NCBI GenBank assembly: GCA_022072025.1
Contig: JAJVIP010000010.1
Span: 1 to 64,000, forward strand
DNA length: 64,000 nucleotides
Source: Elusimicrobiota bacterium
GTDB taxonomy: Bacteria > Elusimicrobiota > Elusimicrobia > F11
Direction: 5' to 3'
Position 1 is the first letter of the stretch; the number at the start of each line of letters is the position of its first letter. The notes beneath the pieces were generated by a model. That model was given only the letters and a program-made list of their open reading frames with translations. It had not been told where the DNA came from and made no database searches. The position numbers were made by a program, and so were the translations under genes. Positions 42,798 through 51,060 of the stretch are shown one piece after another.

Positions 42798-43349
42798 TTA
42801 GAGGAGCCGACTCACCATCTTGACGAAGTCAGGCGTGGAAAAAGGTTTGGTCAGAAACGCATCGGCACCGGCTCTTAAGAAAACTCGCCTCGATTTTTCC
42901 GCTTTGTACCCGGTAACAGCCAATATCTTCGTGCCTTTTAAATTGGGTGACTTCCTAATGATCCGGCAGACTTTGATGCCGTTGATGCTGGGAAGCAGAA
43001 GATCGAGGATTACCAGATCCGGGCGTAAATCTCTTGTTTTGAATCCTGCCTCATAGCCATCCGTTGCCTCATCAATCTCTACCTTGGGAAACGCATGTTC
43101 AATCAGTCGGCGCATCAAACGGCGAGTGGGAAGCTCATCGTCCACGATCAAAACCCGTCGCACAGAAATGTTGAGGGTCCGAAGAAACTCTGCCAGATCC
43201 GATTCCAATACCCGATTCCGTCCGCCGGCCGTACGGAAGGCGCGCAACTTGCCGCCTCTAATCCATCGATAGACGGTCGTCGGAGTAACGTGGCATCGCT
43301 TGGCTATTTCAAATGTTCCAAGTGCTTTCTGTTTTGGTTCCTTCATCAT
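42798..43349 (-). CDS. HTH (excisionase type) fused to receiver domain
   Basis: 183 aa from ATG 43349. Residues 10-55 are an HTH_17 module (GTFEIAKRCHVTPTTVYRW and GGKLRAFRTAGGRNRV), which is the order of an excisionase. Residues 62-183 are a receiver with acidic pair VDDE, Asp116 (VILDLLLP) and Lys in LTKPF. Transcription control by phosphorylation is likely; the DNA target is unknown. Confidence 0.85.
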   Translation of the reverse strand: MMKEPKQKALGTFEIAKRCHVTPTTVYRWIRGGKLRAFRTAGGRNRVLESDLAEFLRTLNISVRRVLIVDDELPTRRLMRRLIEHAFPKVEIDEATDGYEAGFKTRDLRPDLVILDLLLPSINGIKVCRIIRKSPNLKGTKILAVTGYKAEKSRRVFLRAGADAFLTKPFSTPDFVKMVSRLL

Positions 43350-43501
43350 GATATGAGTTCGATCAAATGTAACCTGAAAACCCCCAAAATTCACCGACCA
43401 ATCTCAAATAATGCAACGCTTAGTTTCGTTAATTAGTTCGGCAAGTCAAGAGAAACACCGCAAGTCGTGCAAGGCACCGTGAATATGATGTGGTAGAATT
43501 C

Positions 43502-43600
43502 GTGGGACGCCCCAGACGCGCCCCTCTCACAGTACGCGGACCGGGGACGTCCCAACCCCCGCCGGGCAGCTCCCCTCCGAACTAACCCGGCGAGATAAAG
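43502..43600 (+). pseudogene. remnant of a REP-associated tyrosine transposase start with palindromes
   Basis: GTG 43502 begins M-G-R-P-R-R-A-P, the usual N-terminus of RAYT transposases, but the frame dissolves into Pro-rich sequence and stops at AAC-TAA near 43582. The DNA is palindromic: GGGACGCCCC pairs with the GGGGACGTCCC (A bulge), and GCCGGG with CCCGGC further on. It looks like a decayed transposase head turned into a REP-like element. Confidence 0.4.
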
Positions 43601-43610
43601 TTATGCACCG

Positions 43611-43961
43611 CTAACGAAAGACGTGGAAACTGATCTCGTCCAACGTAAACGGCTTGAGCATAAAACCATCAAATTCCGAGACGGCCCGAGATCCGTATTC
43701 GGACCGCGCGGACATCATAATGATTCGCATGTCCGGCCTCAGCAACCGAAATCTCTTCGCCAATTGAAATCCATCCGGCCCTTTACCCAGTTCCACATCG
43801 ATAAAGGCAATCTCAAATTCGTTGCTTTGAATAATCTCATTCGCATCTTGATCGTTGGCCGCCAACTCAACCTGACACTTTTCACGAGTCAAAAATCTTG
43901 AAAACAATCTGCGCAGAGCATAGTGGTCTTCAACAATCAGTATCCGCTTCATTCCAAACAC
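43611..43961 (-). CDS. stand-alone receiver protein
   Basis: 116 aa: acidic pair VEDH, Asp55 (AFIDVELG), conserved Thr/Ser (MMSAR) and Lys (LKPFT). No output domain, CheY-like. GTG 43961 or ATG 43952 is the start. Confidence 0.85.
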   Translation of the reverse strand: MFGMKRILIVEDHYALRRLFSRFLTREKCQVELAANDQDANEIIQSNEFEIAFIDVELGKGPDGFQLAKRFRLLRPDMRIIMMSARSEYGSRAVSEFDGFMLKPFTLDEISFHVFR

Positions 43962-43982
43962 TCTCCCCTAATAGTCGTCCAT

Positions 43983-44095
43983 AAAAAAATCGGGCGGTAA
44001 GCACACCCCGAGCCTTACGAGGAACCCAAGATGACCACCGCCCTTTCGGTTCGCTTGCGAGAACCTAGAGCGACAGTCAATCTCGCACTCGTAAG
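43983..44095 (-). ncRNA. structured RNA, copy B
   Basis: On the minus strand: CTTACGAG (44095-44088), a hairpin GGTTC...GAACC, GGGCGGT (44043-44037), CTCGTAAG (44021-44014), ACCGCCC (43998-43992), then seven T. Stems a/a-prime and b/b-prime interleave, giving a pseudoknot or two alternative folds, with b-prime before a U-tract as in an intrinsic terminator. It shares the order of elements with copy A while the stem sequences differ and still pair. Confidence 0.65.
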
Positions 44096-44263
44096 TGCTG
44101 TTACCTTTTCAACATCCGGTAACAGTTCCCCATTCCTCATGAATGAGCTGCGGGACGACCTTTTATGTGAGAGAGTTTTCCTACTTTGCCGTTCTATGCC
44201 TCCTCAATTTGAAGACGATAGACGAGGTCTCGATCAAGAAACCATCTCGACCAATCGTTCCTT

Positions 44264-44380
44264 AAAAAAAATTGGGGCGAACGATGCACCCCAAGCCGTA
44301 GAAGGGACATGAGATGACCGCCGCCCCTTTCACCCGCTTTCGCGGGCTAACGCGACGATCAGTCTCCGCACTTCTACGGC
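44264..44380 (-). ncRNA. structured RNA, copy A
   Basis: On the minus strand: GCCGTAGAAG (44380-44371), hairpin CCCGC-GAAA-GCGGG, GGGGCG (44327-44322), CTTCTACGGC (44304-44295), CGCCCC (44279-44274), then eight T. Same a-b-a-prime-b-prime order as copy B, with compensating changes in all three stems. Unpaired parts GTGCG, GTCGC, GAAAGGG and GGTCATCT are kept. The gap 44096-44263 has one further hairpin (CTGTTACC/GGTAACAG, 44098-44125). Confidence 0.65.
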
Positions 44381-44548
44381 CCGGCCTCCAATAATCAGAA
44401 GGCCGGTTCCCCTGTTTCAAAAAACAGGTTACGGAACGATCAAACTTGGAACACTTTTAATACAAAGAACAACTTCATCTCGTGGATTTCAAAGACCGCC
44501 GAAATGATTTATCGACGGAGGATTATACATCAATAACTAACGGCATGG

Positions 44549-44567
44549 TTCCGTCAGTGTACCGTCA
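44549..44567 (+). promoter_or_regulatory. TTCCGTCA box pair before the 58-aa gene
   Basis: TTCCGTCA (44549-44556) and TACCGTCA (44560-44567) are an 11-nt direct repeat 27-45 nt upstream of ATG 44594. The same core is palindromic before the receiver gene at 45213. Confidence 0.45.
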
Positions 44568-44593
44568 GACATTCCTTAGATACCCTTTTTTGT

Positions 44594-44770
44594 ATGGGAA
44601 AGGAGCCGTTGCACGGCACACAGTGGTACTACAGCAAGGGGTACAAAAACCTCACTATTTTCGTGCCGAAACAAACGTATTTAAAAATTAGCCGGTTTGC
44701 GCGAAAGCAAGAGAAGTCACTGCAGAAGACGCTTCGGAAGATTTTGGTGGATTTTGCGAAGAAGCTTTGA
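44594..44770 (+). CDS. 58-aa ribbon-helix-helix-like protein
   Basis: ATG 44594, no clear ribosome site. The segment GYKNLTIFVPKQTYLKISRF followed by QEKSLQKTLRKILVDFAKKL reads beta-helix-helix, basic, like small RHH repressors. The TTCCGTCA boxes in front could be its own operator. Moderate because the start is weak. Confidence 0.45.
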   Translation: MGKEPLHGTQWYYSKGYKNLTIFVPKQTYLKISRFARKQEKSLQKTLRKILVDFAKKL

Positions 44771-44790
44771 GCCTGCGGATATTAAAGCTC

Positions 44791-45213
44791 TTACAGATTG
44801 AAGACTGACTTCAGCCCAAGTTGCGCCAGCGCATCTGAAAATTCGCGGAAATTGAAAGGCTTTTTGAGGTAATTGTTTACGCCTTCCAATTGTTCTTTTT
44901 CTCTGTCTCTTTGCCCCAGTGCAATGACGGGCACGTCCTGAATTCTCAGATACCCACGCAGAATCCGGATTAACCCTTCTGCCTCCCCGTCCTTTCCGCC
45001 CTCAACGATTATGAGGGACGGTAGAATCTTGACGTCGCGGCCGGAATAAGAACCTGTTCCAAAAACATACTCCAACGCCTCTATGGACGTCTTAACGGCG
45101 ATGAGTTTATGATGAAAACCGTTTTTCTTGAGGACCTGAAGGATCGAGGCAGATTCATTCTCATCTCCGTGGACCAGCAAAATCGTCGGCTCATGTTTCA
45201 GTGAATTCGTCAT
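44791..45213 (-). CDS. degenerate receiver protein
   Basis: 140 aa with receiver fold (ILLVHGDENE; Lys in LKKPFNF), but the phospho-acceptor is Glu71 (LIIVEGGKDGE) rather than Asp. It may act as a constitutively on-state mimic. A palindromic box lies in front of its start. Confidence 0.7.
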   Translation of the reverse strand: MTNSLKHEPTILLVHGDENESASILQVLKKNGFHHKLIAVKTSIEALEYVFGTGSYSGRDVKILPSLIIVEGGKDGEAEGLIRILRGYLRIQDVPVIALGQRDREKEQLEGVNNYLKKPFNFREFSDALAQLGLKSVFNL

Positions 45214-45235
45214 TCTATGACCGTAATTTTAATAC

Positions 45236-45253
45236 TGACGGAACATTCCGTCA
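45236..45253. promoter_or_regulatory. palindrome TGACGGAA-CA-TTCCGTCA
   Basis: Two 8-nt arms are exact inverted copies. It sits 23-40 nt upstream of the start at 45213 and shares TTCCGTCA with the repeat at 44549. A shared operator is inferred. Confidence 0.5.
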
Positions 45254-45339
45254 AAACAGATGCCTTCAATTCGCATCGTGCGGGTGTAATTTTTTAGTAA
45301 AGGGTCAGCCCGTTAATTTTCAACCGGCTTCCCGATCAA

Positions 45340-45678
45340 TCATATTCTCAACCTCTCTTTGAGTTCATCGGTCGTGAATGGCTTGATCAACATTGGACTC
45401 AACCCCATCTCCCGAACTTTGATCTCATTGGTGGAGTCAGCAGACATGACAACAATTCTCAGGCTACGGCGCATATCGAGAAGCAAAACCGCCAGATCAA
45501 TTCCATCTTCGGTTCCTAGATTCACGTCGACAAGAGCCGCATCAAATTCTTCCAATCCGACTTGTTCCATCGCCTCGGCGTGACTCGATGCTTCGATGCA
45601 CTCAACCCCCATCATTTTGAGCAGACGAGTGAGAAGTTTCCTAACGATAGGATCGTCGTCTACGACGAGTAACCGCAT
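45340..45678 (-). CDS. stand-alone receiver protein
   Basis: 112 aa: acidic triad VDDDP (6-10), Asp51 (ALVDVNLG), VMSADS, Lys in LIKPF. CheY-like with no output domain. It lies just left of the phage lysis genes and faces the same way, but is likely host. Confidence 0.85.
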   Translation of the reverse strand: MRLLVVDDDPIVRKLLTRLLKMMGVECIEASSHAEAMEQVGLEEFDAALVDVNLGTEDGIDLAVLLLDMRRSLRIVVMSADSTNEIKVREMGLSPMLIKPFTTDELKERLRI

Positions 45679-45705
45679 GGGATCATTGCCTTGTCGGTAA
45701 CCGGA

Positions 45706-46014
45706 TTATTGTTCAGGCGTCTTCCTCAAAAGAGTTCGGATCGCGCCAAATAAATTCAATAGATATTTATCGATATCCCTGGCGCTCGATGCCGCTCCTC
45801 CGGATCCCAGGCCAATGGCCAGGGACGTCACAACATCAGACCCTTGGGAATAGGCATAGACCCCCGAAGAAATGACCCCAAGAATGATCGGGATGAGCGC
45901 ATTCCATCCCGTTTTTTTCACTCCCCATTGATCCGTTTTAAGGATTTTCTTAACCGCCGCTGTTGCGAACGGCAGTAATGCGGTAATGACCGCTACGATG
46001 CTTGTTGGTTCCAT
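45706..46014 (-). CDS. holin-like membrane protein
   Basis: 102 aa with two to three hydrophobic spans (IVAVITALLPFATAAV; ALIPIILGVISSGVYAY; SLAIGLGSGGAAS) and a charged C-terminus. ATG 46014 has AAAGGAG. It is directly downstream of the amidase gene, the usual place of a holin. Class not assignable. Confidence 0.65.
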   Translation of the reverse strand: MEPTSIVAVITALLPFATAAVKKILKTDQWGVKKTGWNALIPIILGVISSGVYAYSQGSDVVTSLAIGLGSGGAASSARDIDKYLLNLFGAIRTLLRKTPEQ

Positions 46015-46026
46015 TTGGATTCTCCT

Positions 46027-46689
46027 TTAGAGTTCGGCCCGGAACACGTCCATGTTCCATGCATTGCCCGGGCACGATTTTTGTCTCGGAATTTTCAGAA
46101 GATCAAAAACTTCGCGGTGGCCGATGACCTGGTCTTTTGGGATTTTGAACGCGTCCATCAACGTCCGTGTGACCATGAGATTGAAATCCCACAGCTTTGG
46201 GTCAGGAGAAACGGCGTCGTAATTTCCAATGCAACAGAGGCCGATAAATTCCTCGTTGAACCGGTTCGAGACACCCGAGACGCCCGCATGAGCGCCGACG
46301 ACGGACAGGGGCCTGCCCCAATCAAACACAGGCTCTCCGTTCACCAGCTCCGTTCCGCCGTGGTAGCCCACGTCTTTCCAAGGCTTCTGAAAAACTTTTC
46401 CCAGCCCGTTTTTCAGACGACGGTCGAATTCCTCAGCGGACACAATGTCGAAATCGACCCGATAAGAAGTGTGGTAGTGGACGATGGCGTTCCAATCCCG
46501 CGTGACTTTGTCTGCCGAAGCGGAATGATGCCAGCAGATTCCTTTCCACTGTCGGGATCCGGCGACCGGGATCACAAGATCCATCTTGGGCTTTGGCGGC
46601 GCCGCAGGTTCGGTCGTTGCAAACTTCTGATCAGGGGATGAGAACAGGGCATCCATTATTTGTCTTAAAACTTGGAGTAACCATTCCAT
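46027..46689 (-). CDS. endolysin, N-acetylmuramoyl-L-alanine amidase
   Basis: 220 aa Amidase_2 domain: zinc ligands ICWHHSAS (His54/55), VIGHREV (His191) and KSCPGNAW (Cys206), plus GAHAG (134). It cleaves the amide bond between MurNAc and the stem peptide. The first 15 residues (MEWLLQVLRQIMDAL) could be a signal-anchor helix. Confidence 0.85.
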   Translation of the reverse strand: MEWLLQVLRQIMDALFSSPDQKFATTEPAAPPKPKMDLVIPVAGSRQWKGICWHHSASADKVTRDWNAIVHYHTSYRVDFDIVSAEEFDRRLKNGLGKVFQKPWKDVGYHGGTELVNGEPVFDWGRPLSVVGAHAGVSGVSNRFNEEFIGLCCIGNYDAVSPDPKLWDFNLMVTRTLMDAFKIPKDQVIGHREVFDLLKIPRQKSCPGNAWNMDVFRAEL

Positions 46690-46693
46690 CGCT

Positions 46694-47077
46694 TTATCCC
46701 CCCAGAAGCCGCGCTTTCAAAATTTGATAGGCCATCGCCACGAGGCCTCCCATAACCCCGGTGAAAGACACCCAAAATATTCCCGCCATGATTCTTCCGA
46801 TGATTCGTTCGTGGTGTTTGTTGTTGGATGTCTCGACGGCGAGCTCATGTTCAAGATTGTTTATCTTGACGGCGAGTTCCGTTATCTTGGCGGAGTTCTC
46901 CTGTCCCGTTTTGCTGACGCCGAAATCAAGCCGGTTAAAAAGATGATCTGTGCGTTCTTTTTCGGAATGAACCTTTTGGAATAGCTCACTCACGTGATCT
47001 TTGAGTTTGTCGATCTTCTGATCGGCCGCTAAATAAAGGGAATAGTCGTGGGGCTTGCCTTCGTAATCCCGGTCCAT
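46694..47077 (-). CDS. coiled-coil, single-TM phage lysis protein
   Basis: 127 aa, long heptad region from about residue 15 to 85, then a hydrophobic span GIFWVSFTGVMGGLVAMAYQI near the C-terminus. Its place between tail genes and endolysin suits a holin or spanin-like accessory. Confidence 0.55.
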   Translation of the reverse strand: MDRDYEGKPHDYSLYLAADQKIDKLKDHVSELFQKVHSEKERTDHLFNRLDFGVSKTGQENSAKITELAVKINNLEHELAVETSNNKHHERIIGRIMAGIFWVSFTGVMGGLVAMAYQILKARLLGG

Positions 47078-47080
47078 GAT

Positions 47081-47512
47081 TTATTTCTCCTGATAGTTCA
47101 CGAGGAAAAAGGCTTTTTGACCGCCGCTGATCCCCACAGCAACTCCGTTCACGCTCTCATTCACGTTCCCTTCTAAATTCAATTCGATGAATCCTCCCGT
47201 TTGGTCGCCCCGATATACTTTGTGGATCAATTTGTTCGTGGTCGCGAACCGCAAATCAATTTCTGCGCCCGTCGCGGATTCCAATGTGATCATCACACCC
47301 TTCACCACAATTTTCTTTCCGGCTGTGGGGGTAACCACTATCACCGTGCCAGGTCCGATTTTTTCAAGTGTTGCCGTGATGATCCCGAAACCGTTTCCCG
47401 CCACCGCAACCGGCAGAGGATTTATCTGGGAGACACGTCTGATCTCATTGGTATCCTCGAAGAGAAGCGTCGGCGTCCTGTTCCCGTCTCTTAAAGCGTC
47501 CTCGTTTGCCAT
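47081..47512 (-). CDS. small phage structural protein
   Basis: 143 aa, beta-rich (GTVIVVTPTAGKKIVVKGVM). No family recognised. Between large tail protein and lysis genes; a tail-tip accessory is likely. Confidence 0.55.
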   Translation of the reverse strand: MANEDALRDGNRTPTLLFEDTNEIRRVSQINPLPVAVAGNGFGIITATLEKIGPGTVIVVTPTAGKKIVVKGVMITLESATGAEIDLRFATTNKLIHKVYRGDQTGGFIELNLEGNVNESVNGVAVGISGGQKAFFLVNYQEK

Positions 47513-47524
47513 TTTGTCTACCTC

Positions 47525-50500
47525 CTAAATCTCGGTCATCTCGGCGTCCACCGTGTGACCGGCGTTTTTGAAAAGCTCTGTGTAAGAAAGCGGTATCTCT
47601 TCGACCTTCCACGCCACGTCGAAAATATCTCTCGTGCGAAATTTGGGCTCCGGCCAGAACGTGACTAGGGCGTTCTCTTTGAACGCTTGTTCGAGAACGT
47701 CCTTGAGTTCCTTTTCAACAAGCGTCACCGTCCATCGGGAGCTGTATTTGTCACGACCGCGGTAGGCCACAACCTTTCCACCCAAGGTGCGAAGAGTTCC
47801 CGACTCCACCATTTCGCGTTTCGGCTCGTATCGCGCGAAATTGGGCAGGGCCACCAGGAGCCGGCCGGCGTAGATTTCGCCGAGCGTTTTAAGATCATTG
47901 GGTGTTTGGCTTGTCTCGATGGCGATAATGATTTGTGCGGTGAGCTTCGGAGGGAACGTAATGATGGCGTCCGGCGTCAGCAGTTCACCTGAGAAAACTG
48001 TCTCCGGGTTGTTTGAGTTCAACTCCGTTAGAGTGATCGCGATCTTTTTGAGACTGGTGTTCCGAAAGATGATGGTGTCGATAATTTCTTCAAAAAATAC
48101 TGCTCCCTTTTTGAATCCCAGTATCAACGACCAGCTGATACCGAAACCCTCTATCCCTGTGGTCGAAATCCATTGGGTTTCGTGATCTCCGTCTTTGACG
48201 TTGGGAACTTTGGCCTGGTTTTCCGGCTGTGCTGTTCCGACCGAGGAAGACACGGCGACCGCGTCCGGCGTGATAGCGTCCAGAGAGAGAATGAGAGGCG
48301 TATCGTCGATCAGCGGCTCAATCTCCCACGAAAGAAAGAGGATTTCCGGGCCGGGCGATTCCGAAAAAAGATCAAGCTCCACCTCGATAAAGGAGCCCGG
48401 CGCGACGTCCAAGTCCAGTTCGTTTCCGAAAACGCTCGGCACGAACTGTCCGGACTCTTTGAAGGAAGCGTTGTTGAGCACGTCCAAAGAATCGGCCGAG
48501 CGGGCTTTGACGGCGATGGGGGCCGGCTCCGTTTGGATCAGGGTGGACGGGATGACTTTGATCTTGCCCAACTGCGCCCGGGCTCCGAGTGAGTCCCGGA
48601 ACCGGATGAAGCCACTTGTGGCCCCGCTGGTCGGGATATCCGTCTCCACGGAATCATAAAGCTGAGTTGTACCCGAAGGCATGTCGGAGAGATCGCTGTC
48701 TCCGAGAACGAGCCAGGGCTGGTTGTCGTTGATTTTAATGTTGAGCGGCTGGCTCGAGGTGTCGAAGCGGATGACACCCTGATCATCTTTCGCCTTGAGA
48801 GTTAGGACGCCGCCAACGACAGCAATCTCAAACGTCCACAATGTGGACTCTTTGCCGGCCGGAAGCACCTGATCGCCCGCGCCCGGAACCCACGTTTGGG
48901 TCGATTCATTCCAGCCCACAAAAACACCATCCGACCTGCAGGCCACAAACCCAAATCGGTGAGAACCGTCTCCTCCCTTGGCTCGGCGGATGATAATCGT
49001 GTGGTGAGTTGCCGACGTGCCGAGGCCTCCGACACGAATGTCATTTGGGACCGGAAAAGTGGCCGCGTTGAAAATCGAGAAGATGTTGAACGTGGCTCCG
49101 TTTTGCATCGCGGCCACGTCTTCCAATTTCCAACGGACGGTTGCATTAAACGAAACGGGGACCGGAGCGGTCTTCACAAGAATGGCGTCGGCATCTCCGC
49201 TTAGGATGTTCATCCTTAAAAACCCAAGCGACGAAAACACGTTGGCGTTTCGCTGGTACACCGTCCATTCCGGACTAATCACGAAGGCGTCGAATAAATC
49301 CTGAAACACCGCCGCCAACGTCGCCATGCCGTTTACGATGGCGATGGAAGATGACTTTTCGACGGCCCTTCCCCAATCACTGTTGGAGTCAATGATCCTC
49401 CGGTAGGTTAGAGGTGGTTTTTCCTCTTCCGGAGTTGGGGCCGGCGCGGACTCGGGTGTGAATTCAAGCGAATAGAGTTCGAGGATCGGTGACGGGCTCG
49501 CCTTTGTCAGCAAAACTTTGGTCTCGAAGAATTTCGCCAGCGGAATGCTAAGGATGGCCTTCTCGTAAAGGTTCTGCGGGTTGCCGGGATCAAAGGAGCC
49601 TGGCTCGGTCGGCACGATCGCGCCGAACGCCGCCGCTTCCAATTCAGCGATGGTGTTCCCCAATCGGAATTGAAGCTCCACTTTGTCGCCGACAACCGGG
49701 AGCTGACGGCGAATCTCAAAGTTTTCGAGTTTGGTGTTGACGCCGAAACTGTGGCGCAACCGGAGAAAGCCGGTCGGGAATTCAACGGGCGGTGAATTAA
49801 GGTTCAGGTAATCTAAATCGAACGCGACGCCGAACGAGGAATTGAAAAGAGATGTCGAGCCGATATCGAAAAAAATGTCTCCACCTAAATCCCTCACATC
49901 CGGCGAAACGGACGTCTCCAATAGAATGTTGGCGGGGGTGTCAGAGTGATAGAGAAGATATTTGAGCCCGTTCCCCACGCGGGTTACTTTCAGGTTGAAA
50001 ATGTGCGGATCGTTGGCTAGAAACCCGTTTTGAACATTGATGTTCGGCCACGTCCCGGAACCGGAAGCATGAATGGTTCCGCTCTGATCCACCATGCGAG
50101 CGTCGTAACTCACATTGAAATTGTTTTGGGTATTGAACCGGAACTCATGAAGGAGTTTCGCGGTCCGAGCGGCGCCGTCGTAAGTTCCTCGCGTTCCTTG
50201 CAAAATCCCAATCACAAACTGGCCCGAATTGAATATCGGAGCGAGACGTCTTAGCCGGAAACGAAGCTCCATTTCCCAATCGCCCTGCGCGAAATCGCGA
50301 ATCATGTGGATGTGTTCACCACTCCCGCTTGTGTTCTGATACTCGAAACTTAGAAACCCGCCGCCCTCCGTAGGCTTGGGGTTCAAGTCGATAGCCCGGC
50401 TGATTCGGAAATAGAAATCATGCGTCGGCACAAATTGTGTGTTCCATTGTCCCGTGCTTCCGTTGAGGAACATGAGGTTCTGGCCGGGCAGATCCTGCGA

Positions 50501-51058
50501 CAGGTCGTAGAGCCAATTGATGTGTTCGCCGGAGGATCCGATGGGATTGGTGGTGAAGACAATCCACAACTTCTGGCCGGACGGGAGCTGAGGGAGGTCG
50601 GGAAAATCAAACACCGTCCACCCATTGATCGGCGTCAAGCTCGCGTAGGGAATCGTGCGGGATGCTAAGACGTTCCCGGAGGGATTGCCGCTGTCGTCGT
50701 CTCGGATCTCGACAATCAAATCAGGCGAAATCGTCGTTATGACGAACTCTTCGAGTTTCAGCTGGATCTCACTTAACTGAATCGGTATCGGCAGGGTGAA
50801 CGACTGCGCGAGCTTGGTTCGTAAATTGGTGACGCCCAGCGGCTCATCGGACGGCCCCGACGGATCAAAGGCCGCAATCAGGGAATTGGTGATGTGGCCT
50901 TTCCAAAGCGGATCCCGTACTCCATCATTGAAATCATCGGCAAGAATAAGAGGCGTGGCTCCCGGTGACAGAACGATGCCGGTATCATCGGTATCGATAC
51001 CGACGTTCTCAACCGCCTGGTCCCATTCCGCTTTGGTGTCAAAGGACAGTTTCGGCAT
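47525..51058 (-). CDS. large tail protein with lectin-like repeats
   Basis: 1177 aa. At least two concanavalin/LamG-like segments, each led by a D-D-F-N-D or L-F-D-A type motif and W residues (near residues 40-60 and 600-650), separated by flexible stretches rich in Pro/Glu. The chain ends with a charged YRGRDKYSSRWTVTL segment. Likely receptor-binding or tip protein. It starts 2 nt after the preceding tail gene. Confidence 0.65.
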   Translation of the reverse strand: MPKLSFDTKAEWDQAVENVGIDTDDTGIVLSPGATPLILADDFNDGVRDPLWKGHITNSLIAAFDPSGPSDEPLGVTNLRTKLAQSFTLPIPIQLSEIQLKLEEFVITTISPDLIVEIRDDDSGNPSGNVLASRTIPYASLTPINGWTVFDFPDLPQLPSGQKLWIVFTTNPIGSSGEHINWLYDLSQDLPGQNLMFLNGSTGQWNTQFVPTHDFYFRISRAIDLNPKPTEGGGFLSFEYQNTSGSGEHIHMIRDFAQGDWEMELRFRLRRLAPIFNSGQFVIGILQGTRGTYDGAARTAKLLHEFRFNTQNNFNVSYDARMVDQSGTIHASGSGTWPNINVQNGFLANDPHIFNLKVTRVGNGLKYLLYHSDTPANILLETSVSPDVRDLGGDIFFDIGSTSLFNSSFGVAFDLDYLNLNSPPVEFPTGFLRLRHSFGVNTKLENFEIRRQLPVVGDKVELQFRLGNTIAELEAAAFGAIVPTEPGSFDPGNPQNLYEKAILSIPLAKFFETKVLLTKASPSPILELYSLEFTPESAPAPTPEEEKPPLTYRRIIDSNSDWGRAVEKSSSIAIVNGMATLAAVFQDLFDAFVISPEWTVYQRNANVFSSLGFLRMNILSGDADAILVKTAPVPVSFNATVRWKLEDVAAMQNGATFNIFSIFNAATFPVPNDIRVGGLGTSATHHTIIIRRAKGGDGSHRFGFVACRSDGVFVGWNESTQTWVPGAGDQVLPAGKESTLWTFEIAVVGGVLTLKAKDDQGVIRFDTSSQPLNIKINDNQPWLVLGDSDLSDMPSGTTQLYDSVETDIPTSGATSGFIRFRDSLGARAQLGKIKVIPSTLIQTEPAPIAVKARSADSLDVLNNASFKESGQFVPSVFGNELDLDVAPGSFIEVELDLFSESPGPEILFLSWEIEPLIDDTPLILSLDAITPDAVAVSSSVGTAQPENQAKVPNVKDGDHETQWISTTGIEGFGISWSLILGFKKGAVFFEEIIDTIIFRNTSLKKIAITLTELNSNNPETVFSGELLTPDAIITFPPKLTAQIIIAIETSQTPNDLKTLGEIYAGRLLVALPNFARYEPKREMVESGTLRTLGGKVVAYRGRDKYSSRWTVTLVEKELKDVLEQAFKENALVTFWPEPKFRTRDIFDVAWKVEEIPLSYTELFKNAGHTVDAEMTEI

Positions 51059-51060
51059 TT

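Noticed and set aside
44031-44312. 93-codon plus-strand frame
   Set aside because: Lies across both structured RNA copies, antisense to them, with no domain.
44482-44691. 69-codon plus-strand frame
   Set aside because: The overlapping 58-aa frame has a better protein-like pattern.
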